This document shows, piece by piece, positions 15,907-22,562 of a DNA stretch of 36,054 nt; position 1 is the stretch's first letter, and every line of letters begins with the position of its first letter. The notes beneath the pieces were generated by a model. That model made no database searches and was not told where the DNA came from. It saw only the letters and a program-made list of their open reading frames with translations. The stretch is from IMG/VR virus record IMGVR_UViG_3300037808_000692, positions 1 through 36,054 of that record, one strand, 5' to 3'. The position numbers were made by a program, and so were the translations under genes. Source of the DNA: a virus.

Positions 15907-17277
15907 TTATTCAAATCCAGTTGTAGTTTTAAAGTCTTTATATTTAGTCGCCAACGTCTTTCTAATAACATCATCTCTACTATCCATCTTTTTTTGTGCT
16001 ATCTTACCACCGGCTGATAAATCCTCATATATATCTATCTTTCCAATATTAGTGTTCATATTCATCGGATATGTGATACCATCTAGGCCAAATCTATTTT
16101 TTATAACGTGTGCTCTTGCAGTATTGCTGATTTTATCATCAACTTTTCTACTAATAGATATTATAAAATCCGCCGTCATGACTTTACTATAAGCTTCAGC
16201 TACTTTACTTGCATCGATAACATCTTCGTCGAGGGAGCTCCTGTTTGCTTGAGATGCTGTCCATATAGGACAGTCAATCTCTCCCGCTAATCCTCGTAAA
16301 TCTTCATATATACTACCCAGTTGATGTCGCATTTCCTTATAATTGCTAGTGTCTCTGAGTATGTCAGCATAATCTACTAACACTAAATCAGGATCAATAC
16401 CTTGTAACTCCATCTGCTTTAAATGTGCTGCTAAAGTTGGTACAGTTGCAGATCTAGTTGGATAGTATTTTATTACTAATTTTCCTGATATTGTGTTTAT
16501 TTTCCGTTCAACTTCTTCTTTATGAAATTTAATATTCGCTGTTGGAATGCCTGATATTATAGTATCAAATCTCAAACCCACATAATTTTGATTCAATTCC
16601 AAAGTATAATAAACTACAGTTAATCCTTTTTTAATCCCATGAGCTCCTATCGACTGCAATAACCAAGACTTACCTATACCTGCAGGTGCTACTACAACTC
16701 CGAGTTCACCCTTACCTAAACCACCATCCATCAATTCATTAATAGGATCCCAAGGAGTTTCTACAACATCTCTAGCAGAATTTGCTAATCTCTCATCCAA
16801 CCCTTCAGTGTAATCGTGCCCTAAATCCCTCTCAGTTCCAGCCTTCATAGCTTCATCTATTATTTTTTTAATATCATCATATTTTCTGAGCTCTAATAAA
16901 TTTACAGATTCTAGTATGGCATTTTTCAATACCTGATTCTTACAGAATTCTATAGTTTCAGTCTTTACAAATTCTAAATCTGTAGACTCTATATATTTCC
17001 AAGCTTCCTTTAAATTCTCAATTACAGACACTTGTAGTATATCATCATCCATTGCATTGATTTTAACTTTTAACACTTCAAGCGTTGGAGTTGTTTTATA
17101 TTCGTGAAAATAATCTCTAATATTTGTAACTAAAAATCTATTTGCATCTGAGTCGAAGTATTTTGATTCTAATATGTCAGATATAGTCTGAAAAAACTTC
17201 TTATCTAACAATAGAGATGTGATAATTTTAGATTGGAATGTTGGACCAAATTGTGTTAATGTTGTATTATTCCCCAT
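15907..17277 (-). CDS. Replicative DnaB-type helicase, T4 gp41-like
   Basis: The protein has an N-terminal helical domain (FQSKIITSLLLDKKFFQTIS) and a RecA-type C domain with Walker A VVAPAGIGKSWLLQSIG near residue 200, the DnaB H1a strand TVVYYTLELNQ, and Walker B DLVLVDYADIL near 310. The WTASQANRSSL segment and a late HVIKNRFGLDG complete the hexameric helicase pattern. I prefer ATG 17277 (456 residues), which follows GAGAGGA; a GTG at 17298 would add seven residues. It unwinds DNA ahead of the family B polymerase. Confidence 0.94.
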   Translation of the reverse strand: MGNNTTLTQFGPTFQSKIITSLLLDKKFFQTISDILESKYFDSDANRFLVTNIRDYFHEYKTTPTLEVLKVKINAMDDDILQVSVIENLKEAWKYIESTDLEFVKTETIEFCKNQVLKNAILESVNLLELRKYDDIKKIIDEAMKAGTERDLGHDYTEGLDERLANSARDVVETPWDPINELMDGGLGKGELGVVVAPAGIGKSWLLQSIGAHGIKKGLTVVYYTLELNQNYVGLRFDTIISGIPTANIKFHKEEVERKINTISGKLVIKYYPTRSATVPTLAAHLKQMELQGIDPDLVLVDYADILRDTSNYKEMRHQLGSIYEDLRGLAGEIDCPIWTASQANRSSLDEDVIDASKVAEAYSKVMTADFIISISRKVDDKISNTARAHVIKNRFGLDGITYPMNMNTNIGKIDIYEDLSAGGKIAQKKMDSRDDVIRKTLATKYKDFKTTTGFE

Positions 17278-17446
17278 ACAATAATCGTCCTCTCTCACTC
17301 TTTATTTTTTCCATTTTATTTTTTCTATAACGTGCAATCGCTTTGGCTCTAATTGTTTTTTTATTGCGCTCGTAATATTCCATTTGCCACTTTAATTGAG
17401 CTTCTTTCTTTTCTTCTTTAGTAATATATTTTCGTTTACGACCCAT
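17267..17446 (-). CDS. Small basic protein between RNase H and helicase
   Basis: A 59-residue frame fills the gap between the RNase H and helicase genes, overlapping each by about 11 bases, as real genes here do. It is rich in Lys/Arg/Glu (MGRKRKYITKEEKKEAQLKW, then RAKAIARYRKNKMEK) and looks like one long charged helix. I recognise no family; some homing-type and DNA-binding modules have such lysine-rich NxKxxRAxxxARYRKN helices. The ribosome-binding site is weak. Confidence 0.6.
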   Translation of the reverse strand: MGRKRKYITKEEKKEAQLKWQMEYYERNKKTIRAKAIARYRKNKMEKIKSERGRLLYGE

Positions 17447-18503
17447 TATATTCTTTAGCTAATCTATTTAACTTAGACCACGATTGATTTAACCAAGATT
17501 CGAAATTGGGTATACCATTAAACATTCTATCCTTCATGAATTCTAATTGGAAATGTGGTTTATTTAAGATAGGAACCTTCCCTCTAACTATATCATTGAT
17601 CTTCAATTTTGCATTATTTGATATGTCAACTTCATGTAACTGCATTAATTTGTAATTTAGTTCTAATTGATCTTTAGAAGCTACAACATTTCTAAATATT
17701 TTCAATAAATCTTTATTCTTTTCTGAAAACTCTAAGAGGTCTTTGATATTAAATGCATTATTCTCATCTAAAATACCCGGAAATCTTTTCTTAATTGTTT
17801 TAAATCCTGCACCTTGTACTCCAGGAATATTATCTGATTTATCACCTTCCATCACTCTACCCATCAGAAAATTTATGCATGGGATGCCATACTCTTCAAA
17901 TAAATTGTCAGGCTTATATAACTTTTTCTTAGTAGGGCTCCATACACTAATTCTATCATCTACCAATTGTAAAAAATCTTTATCTGAAGACATTAATATA
18001 ATATTATTATTTGATTTGTTTAAAATTTGTTTAGTGATGTAAGCCATAGTATCGTCAGCTTCTATATTATCGATAGCTATAGTGCTTATAGGTAAAAACT
18101 CTAAATACTTTGATACCATCGATAATTGCATCATCATATTTTGGCGCTCATCAGCATGAGAATTAAAATTTGATACTCTATTGAGTCTAGATTTAACTTT
18201 TCTGTTAGCTTTATAATCTGGATACAATTTACGGCGACGGACGGACCCACCCTTACCATCAAATACGATGATACATCGAGTGGGTCCTAATAATTTCACA
18301 GCATAACCAACTGATTTTAAAAAACCTACTATTCCCCCAATGTGAACTCCATCTTCATTGAGAGTAGGTATAACGCTAAATACTCGTATAAAAGTATTTA
18401 ATCCATCTATAATCAGTACTTTATCATTAATGTCCCCTGTGTCGGACTTCCCGCCATGTTTTTTTATTTCTTCTAATATCGATAAATATTTATCATTACT
18501 CAT
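17436..18503 (-). CDS. 5'-3' exonuclease / RNase H, FEN-1 family (T4 Rnh-like)
   Basis: This 355-residue protein has the FEN/5' nuclease acidic centre: KVLIIDGLNTFIRVF near 28-42, CIIVFDGKGGSVRRRKLYPD near 78-97, the IEADDTMAYI cluster near 143-152, MSSDKDFLQLVDD near 170-182, and the helix-hairpin-helix region GDKSDNIPGVQGAGFKTIKK near 220-239. It removes RNA primers and 5' flaps on the lagging strand, with gp32 and clamp as likely partners. Its ATG overlaps the UvsX stop by eight bases. Confidence 0.93.
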   Translation of the reverse strand: MSNDKYLSILEEIKKHGGKSDTGDINDKVLIIDGLNTFIRVFSVIPTLNEDGVHIGGIVGFLKSVGYAVKLLGPTRCIIVFDGKGGSVRRRKLYPDYKANRKVKSRLNRVSNFNSHADERQNMMMQLSMVSKYLEFLPISTIAIDNIEADDTMAYITKQILNKSNNNIILMSSDKDFLQLVDDRISVWSPTKKKLYKPDNLFEEYGIPCINFLMGRVMEGDKSDNIPGVQGAGFKTIKKRFPGILDENNAFNIKDLLEFSEKNKDLLKIFRNVVASKDQLELNYKLMQLHEVDISNNAKLKINDIVRGKVPILNKPHFQLEFMKDRMFNGIPNFESWLNQSWSKLNRLAKEYNGS

Positions 18504-18927
18504 CGCCGGTCACATCTTCAGTAAATTGAACATCATCTATACCCAAATTTGCAGTTTTATATTGCAACACCATTTTATCACATATCAAATCATAGAGATA
18601 GTTTTTTAGTCCATCAACTTCAGCTAGTTTTAATTCAAACTCCTTTGATAGAAATTTCACATCTTTACCATTGTAGTTTACAGTATACCACGCTCCACCT
18701 TGTTTGATCAAATTATGCTCTTTTAGCACTGTCAACCATCCACCGTAATTATCAATTCCTTTATCAAAGTACATATCATAATCTGCATGACGTAGTGGTG
18801 GGCCTAATCTATTTTTAATAACTTGAGCTCGACATTTCATTCCTAGTACGTTCTTCTTAGCGGTATCTTTAATTTGACCCATATTTTTTAATCTAAGTCT
18901 AGTAGATGCGTGGAATGGTAATGCTTT
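18496..18927 (-). CDS. uvsX: UvsX/RecA-like recombinase, C-terminal exon
   Basis: The frame encodes KALPFHASTRLRLKNMGQI, then VIKNRLGPPLRHADYDMYF and GGAWYTV, the C-terminal core strands of phage RecA/UvsX. It would restore TTSGGKALPFHAS when joined to exon 1. The frame stays open further upstream through an apparent ATG at 18978, but those residues (MRNYKMYNLNDYTITKL) are the 3' end of a group I intron, not protein. Exon 2 starts at 18927 and supplies 143 residues ending in an acidic tail. The mature recombinase would be about 367 residues, near T4 UvsX (391). Confidence 0.93.
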   Translation of the reverse strand, partial: KALPFHASTRLRLKNMGQIKDTAKKNVLGMKCRAQVIKNRLGPPLRHADYDMYFDKGIDNYGGWLTVLKEHNLIKQGGAWYTVNYNGKDVKFLSKEFELKLAEVDGLKNYLYDLICDKMVLQYKTANLGIDDVQFTEDVTGDE

Positions 18928-20120
18928 CAATTTTGTTATCGTATAATCATTTAAATTATACATCTTATAATTTCTCATAAGTTCGGACTATATCTTTACC
19001 AAAATTTTGAATTAATTTTAATACATTCTTCTCTGTTATATCAGATCCAAATATACGACATACGTTATATCCACATTCTTTTATTTCATTCAAACGAATA
19101 TTATCTTTATCCCATACTGATTGAGCTGTTACTACTCTATTTCCTGGATATTTAATTAATTCATCTGAATCGTATTTCTTTGGATTTGCATGCCAATAAT
19201 CACCATCCACTTCAAATACTAAATTGAAGTCTGGTAAATAAAAATCGACATAATATGCTTTTATTTTATCGTATTGATGTATATAGTTTATACCGCTATC
19301 TTCCAAAATACTTTTTACTTTTAATTCAATTTTAGTATTTCTAGAACCGCCAGGTATTTTATTTTTATATTTCCAATTCTGTAATCTTAGATCAGCTTCA
19401 TCTTTTCCATATTTTTCAAACCACCTTTGCCAATTAGATTTTCCATAATGGTGATGAGCTGAACCTGTAATTGAACTCCACATTATACTTTCTGGATGAT
19501 CGTTTACGTATTCTTTCATCACTTTACTGTGATTTTTTCTATATTCAGCACTTTGAACTGCTTTTTTTACAGCATCCTTTCTTTTCTGAGAATGTCTACT
19601 TATGTCGTTCATTTTACGGCAATGGTTTTTATTACCATCAGAATAAATCCATTTTGCAAATTTATCGAAATGTGCGTTGGAAATCATTTTTGAATTTGGA
19701 AATGATAACTTATATTCATCAGTTGTCATTTTATGTTTAGTTTTTAAATGTGTATTTGTGATTGATTTAAAATCTGTATTACACAATTCACACTTTATTA
19801 ATTCACTATTTTGGTATTCAGCGCTCGTGTTATTTTCATCTTCGTTATACATTTTACTCTCCATTATATCTTTATACATATAAATATAATGAAATGGGAA
19901 AACTTTACCCAATTTTTGTATATTAGTTTGAAGATTACTCATATTAGTCTCTGAACCTTATTCTCATCACTGAGAGTCTTGGCTGCTGATTGTCCAATCC
20001 TACTTTTTTCAAACCGTCACGATTGTCATTACTAACTGCGTTGTGGTAAGTTAGGCTATCAGGAGTTTCCAGCAATTCACCGAATGTTTTATAGTGGAGG
20101 CAAAACATTACTTACGCAAT
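18928..20120 (-). ncRNA. Group I intron in uvsX, about 1193 nt, with endonuclease gene
   Basis: Exon 1 ends AGTGGTGGT; it pairs, with one internal mismatch, to the guide GCCTCCACT about 20 bases into the intron, with U.G at the splice site. The intron 5' half carries AATTGCTGGAAACTCC and CAATCAGCAGCCAAG, hallmark P4-P6/J6-7 sequences. P7 is formed by CAGAGACTA (near 19953-19945) and TATAGTCC (18992-18985), which lie before and inside the 3' end of the endonuclease ORF. The last base is G at 18928. Excision joins GGT-GGT to AAA-GCA (Gly-Gly-Lys-Ala), the expected RecA reading. Confidence 0.9.
18965..19942 (-). CDS. Intron-encoded EDxHD (Vsr-like) homing endonuclease
   Basis: The 325-residue protein begins three bases after the 5' P7 strand of the uvsX intron. 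Residues 51-70 (CELCNTDF...HLKTKH) form a C2H2 finger of the MucR/Ros type followed by MTTDEYKLSFP. The C-terminal third has NTKIELKVKSILEDSGINY (Glu206), YYVDFYLPDF (Asp233/Asp238), VFEVDGDYWHANP (His251) and WDKDNIRLNEIKECGYNVCR (Asp280), the EDxHD/Vsr-fold pattern known from I-Bth0305I, also in a recA intron. It would promote intron homing. Its last codons double as intron core sequence. Confidence 0.9.
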   Translation of the reverse strand: MSNLQTNIQKLGKVFPFHYIYMYKDIMESKMYNEDENNTSAEYQNSELIKCELCNTDFKSITNTHLKTKHKMTTDEYKLSFPNSKMISNAHFDKFAKWIYSDGNKNHCRKMNDISRHSQKRKDAVKKAVQSAEYRKNHSKVMKEYVNDHPESIMWSSITGSAHHHYGKSNWQRWFEKYGKDEADLRLQNWKYKNKIPGGSRNTKIELKVKSILEDSGINYIHQYDKIKAYYVDFYLPDFNLVFEVDGDYWHANPKKYDSDELIKYPGNRVVTAQSVWDKDNIRLNEIKECGYNVCRIFGSDITEKNVLKLIQNFGKDIVRTYEKL

Positions 20121-20492
20121 ACCACCACTCGTTGTGTTATGATTTACATATCCATTTGCAATATAATTTTCATTATCTTCTACGGATATATCAACAACAT
20201 TTATTTCATCGTCCACTTTTTTAGCATCTGGATGATTTTTTAGATGCATGTAGCTATTATCACTACATTTTACTCTATGATTTCCTGTACCTTTTAAATC
20301 TCCCAATTTATAATGAGATTTAACTTTAGGTTTAACAAGAAAATCAAGAATTTGTTTATACTCAACATCACCATCATTATTGACTGATTCTACTTCCAAT
20401 CCCATACCACTTAAATCTAATGATTCTGGATTATTGTAGTTCATATCAAATAATTCAGTAAGTTGAGCCATACTAACTGTTTTTTCTATCAT
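20112..20492 (-). CDS. uvsX: UvsX split-intein C half plus exon-1 codons
   Basis: The 126-residue frame starts at ATG 20492, with AGGAG seven bases upstream, and overlaps the N-terminal gene by 20 bases in another frame. Residues 1-119 are intein: GTGNHRVKCSDN carries the block B TxxH, and VVDISVEDNENYIANGYVNHN is block F/G. The extein codons Thr-Thr-Ser-Gly-Gly follow; Ile-Ala-stop is intron read-through. After intron removal the product would be IntC fused to the UvsX C terminus. The independent ribosome-binding site argues for a true split rather than a frameshift error. Confidence 0.9.
   Translation of the reverse strand: MIEKTVSMAQLTELFDMNYNNPESLDLSGMGLEVESVNNDGDVEYKQILDFLVKPKVKSHYKLGDLKGTGNHRVKCSDNSYMHLKNHPDAKKVDDEINVVDISVEDNENYIANGYVNHNTTSGGIA
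20136..20492 (-). mobile_element. Atypical split intein C fragment of uvsX (119 aa)
   Basis: This long C fragment includes block B (TGNH) as well as the terminal NHN, so the split lies N-terminal to block B. That is unlike the usual split-intein break and resembles atypically split phage inteins such as those reported in terminase genes. The +1 extein residue is Thr. Confidence 0.88.
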
Positions 20493-21255
20493 TGGTATTC
20501 TCCTGTGTCATTTGTTGTAATTTATTATGATATTCACCAAAAAAAGGTGAATCTTCATCGTATCGTATCTTAATATTAGTTGTTTCAGGATCAACACACC
20601 ATGGATCTCCAAAGGACACACCTAATTTCTGACGTAGTTGATTAGTAAACACTAAAGCTATTTTCTGCCGTCCTATCATTTGAGTAATCTTTCTTAACGC
20701 TTTTGAGATAATAATAGCCTTTGCTGTAGCCCAACCATCTTTATCAAAATCTGCTTCTAATTCTACTTTAGTAGTTGCTGCCGCTAACGAATCCACTAAA
20801 ATTGTAACTAATCTATCTTTATCGGATTCTCTAACTTTAGTAACGATTTCTTCAATAGCACTAAATATATCTTCTACAGTTTCCAAATGTAGATAGAGCA
20901 TATTAGACACATCTACCCCAATAGCTTCCAAAAACTGTTTGCTAACTGACGTTTCAGTATCCACATAAACTGCCACTCCACCCTTTTTCTGCGTTTCAGT
21001 TAGAATATGTGCTCCTAATAGAGATTTTCCACTGGATTCTAATCCAGTAATTTCAGTGATTCTACCTACTGCAATACCACCATCTTTCCGATTCGATATT
21101 GCTAAATCTAACATCGATGATCCTGTTGAGATAAAATCGCTAATATCTGTAGGTGTACTATCTGTTCCATCTAGAAAGTATGCAACTTTCATATCTTTAA
21201 ATTGTTTATTTATATTATCAGCCAAGACATTAGCTAATTCGTCTCTTATAGACAT
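20473..21255 (-). CDS. uvsX: UvsX/RecA-like recombinase N-terminal half fused to short IntN
   Basis: Residues 1-219 are a RecA-family core: STGSSMLDLAISNRKDGGI near 44-61, Walker A EITGLESSGKS (68-78), the YVDTETSVSK catalytic glutamate strand near 97-106, Walker B VTILVDSLAAAT (150-161), and loop-2 entry TNQLRQKLGVSFGDPW. From Cys220 a 41-residue intein N fragment (CVDPETTNIKIRYDEDS...) runs to the stop. UvsX drives homologous pairing and recombination-dependent replication, so the split falls in DNA-binding loop L2. ATG 21255 follows TAGGAGA. Confidence 0.94.
   Translation of the reverse strand: MSIRDELANVLADNINKQFKDMKVAYFLDGTDSTPTDISDFISTGSSMLDLAISNRKDGGIAVGRITEITGLESSGKSLLGAHILTETQKKGGVAVYVDTETSVSKQFLEAIGVDVSNMLYLHLETVEDIFSAIEEIVTKVRESDKDRLVTILVDSLAAATTKVELEADFDKDGWATAKAIIISKALRKITQMIGRQKIALVFTNQLRQKLGVSFGDPWCVDPETTNIKIRYDEDSPFFGEYHNKLQQMTQENTNDRKNS
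20476..20598 (-). mobile_element. Atypical split intein N fragment of uvsX (41 aa)
   Basis: The fragment starts with Cys directly after GDPW and has a block A-like CVDPETTNIKIR, ending at TNDRKNS. At 41 residues it is far shorter than the 88-105 residues of conventional N fragments. The C fragment follows with a 20-base frame overlap. Confidence 0.88.
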
Positions 21256-21271
21256 GTAATTCTCCTATAAC

Positions 21272-21299
21272 TAAAATGGGGGGTTATAAAACCCCCCAT
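21272..21299 (-). terminator. Hairpin terminator between gp32 and uvsX
   Basis: On the minus strand ATGGGGGG (21299-21292), an eight-base TTTTATAA loop and CCCCCCAT (21283-21276) form a perfect 8-bp stem, followed by a short T run. It lies ten bases after the gp32 stop and just before the uvsX ribosome-binding site. It is by far the most GC-rich hairpin here and probably ends or attenuates the abundant gp32 transcript. Confidence 0.75.
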
Positions 21300-21308
21300 G
21301 ACTATTGA

Positions 21309-22058
21309 TTATTTATTGAACAAGTCGTCGAACGCTGCAGTTGCATCTGATGTAGTAGGTGTTGTTGAAGCAATACTTGATTTAGCATCACCAACTTCTT
21401 CCTTCTCATCACCACCAGATAACCAAGTCTGTAGAGCTTCAGCTAGATCGTCGTATGAAAGCTCTTGATAAACATCCATAATGTCCTTTTGATTCTCGAT
21501 CAAATTCTCAAGAATAGCAACATCATCAGTGATTGGTGATTGGTTCGGTTTAACTCGAACTGATGTAGATGGAAAATTCTTTCCAGTTTCTTCTGCTGTT
21601 TTAAACTCAACGGCAATATCACGACCGTTAATAGGATCTGTAATATCACCGTAGTCTGGATCCGCCATCACACCAAGTAACTCTTGATATACTAGCTTAC
21701 CAAAACCCCAAAACTTTACACCTTGAGCTTCCTCACCTCGAACTACCATCGGAGCAAAAGTTCTCATTTTAGCTTCTAACTTTTTACCAAGTTTCCAATC
21801 ATCACGATTCCCTGAAGATTTTAGTTTATTAGCAAATTCTTCAATTGGGTCTGGACGGCCGAATGATGTTGGTGATAAATAAGTTTTCCCACCCAAATCA
21901 TAATGAAAGAATAATTCAATAAACGGAATATCCTTACTATATTTATTTGGTACTATACGTATTTGAGTCTTTCCTGGTTGAGGTTTCCACAAGTTTGATG
22001 TTCTTGTATTGGTTGTTTGTAACTGATTGAGTCGTTTCCTAATTGCATCTAAGTCCAT
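21309..22058 (-). CDS. Single-stranded DNA-binding protein, T4 gp32-like
   Basis: The 249-residue protein has a basic N terminus (DAIRKRLNQLQ), an OB-fold core with NLWKPQPGKTQIRIVPN near 23-39, FFHYDLGGKTYLSP near 50-63 and FWGFGKLVYQELLG near 116-129, and a Ser/Thr-rich acidic tail ending AAFDDLFNK, the partner-binding tail of gp32. It has no cysteine at all, so the zinc module of T4 gp32 is absent. It coats replication and recombination intermediates and works with UvsX and the helicase encoded just downstream. It is bounded by a terminator. Confidence 0.93.
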   Translation of the reverse strand: MDLDAIRKRLNQLQTTNTRTSNLWKPQPGKTQIRIVPNKYSKDIPFIELFFHYDLGGKTYLSPTSFGRPDPIEEFANKLKSSGNRDDWKLGKKLEAKMRTFAPMVVRGEEAQGVKFWGFGKLVYQELLGVMADPDYGDITDPINGRDIAVEFKTAEETGKNFPSTSVRVKPNQSPITDDVAILENLIENQKDIMDVYQELSYDDLAEALQTWLSGGDEKEEVGDAKSSIASTTPTTSDATAAFDDLFNK

Positions 22059-22160
22059 TAGTTAATCTCCTATATGTTTATTTGTTATTTTGTATTTTTT
22101 AGTTACTCCATGTAACCGCTTCTAATATATATATATACTAGTTTTTTTAAAACAATCGAT
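22059..22160 (-). promoter_or_regulatory. gp32 leader: AT-rich promoter-like region and small hairpin
   Basis: This is a 102-base gap. On the minus strand it holds an alternating TA tract (22140-22125), then a 5-bp hairpin GTTAC/GTAAC (22116-22102), then an A/T-only stretch leading to TAGGAGA before the gp32 ATG. A hairpin followed by an unstructured A/U leader recalls the autoregulatory operator of T4 gene 32. No consensus promoter is certain. Confidence 0.35.
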
Positions 22161-22559
22161 TTATTTTCCGACGTTTACTATTTTATATAATTTTGTTGCA
22201 ACTATATGCAATCCACCATCATTCGTTAAAAGTAAACTATTTGTGTACTTGCTCCAATCTAAAGGAAACGATTTATCTAACTCACCACCATTTGCACTTC
22301 TGATAGCTTCATTTAATGCATTAATGGTGTATAGCGTATTCGTTTGTTTTTTACGGTGTAGTGAAATAGTATCTGTAGTCTCTGCATAATGGTCTTTATC
22401 TTCTTCAATATTATAAGTACATATCATTTGATTAGAATCGTGTTTATTCGAAAATATGTATATTTTATCAAATATGATATCATGACATGCTATTATCAAA
22501 TCGACTATATCGTCTACCTTATCTTCAGTAGTAAATGTGCAAAGGAGTTGAGTTTTCAT
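22161..22559 (-). CDS. Unknown conserved-looking protein upstream of gp32
   Basis: The 132-residue protein alternates hydrophobic strands and charged segments: LLCTFTTEDKVDDIVDLI at the start, IYIFSNKHD near 33-41, TISLHRKKQTNTLYTINALN near 64-83, and NSLLLTNDGGLHIVATKLYK near 108-127. It has no signal peptide or membrane segment. The end of the preceding gene is three bases away, so it belongs to the same transcript. I recall similar unannotated proteins in marine T4-like phages but cannot name a function. Confidence 0.7.
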   Translation of the reverse strand: MKTQLLCTFTTEDKVDDIVDLIIACHDIIFDKIYIFSNKHDSNQMICTYNIEEDKDHYAETTDTISLHRKKQTNTLYTINALNEAIRSANGGELDKSFPLDWSKYTNSLLLTNDGGLHIVATKLYKIVNVGK

Positions 22560-22562
22560 ACT

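Noticed and set aside
18928-18978. ATG at 18978 as the start of a separate UvsX C-terminal gene
   Set aside because: The first 17 residues match no RecA sequence and the bases are the 3' end of the group I intron (P7 to final G).
20473-20492. Sequencing frameshift explaining the broken uvsX intein
   Set aside because: The downstream ORF has its own ATG with AGGAG at proper spacing, and overlapping starts are the norm here. Not fully excluded, so listed as the refuting test.
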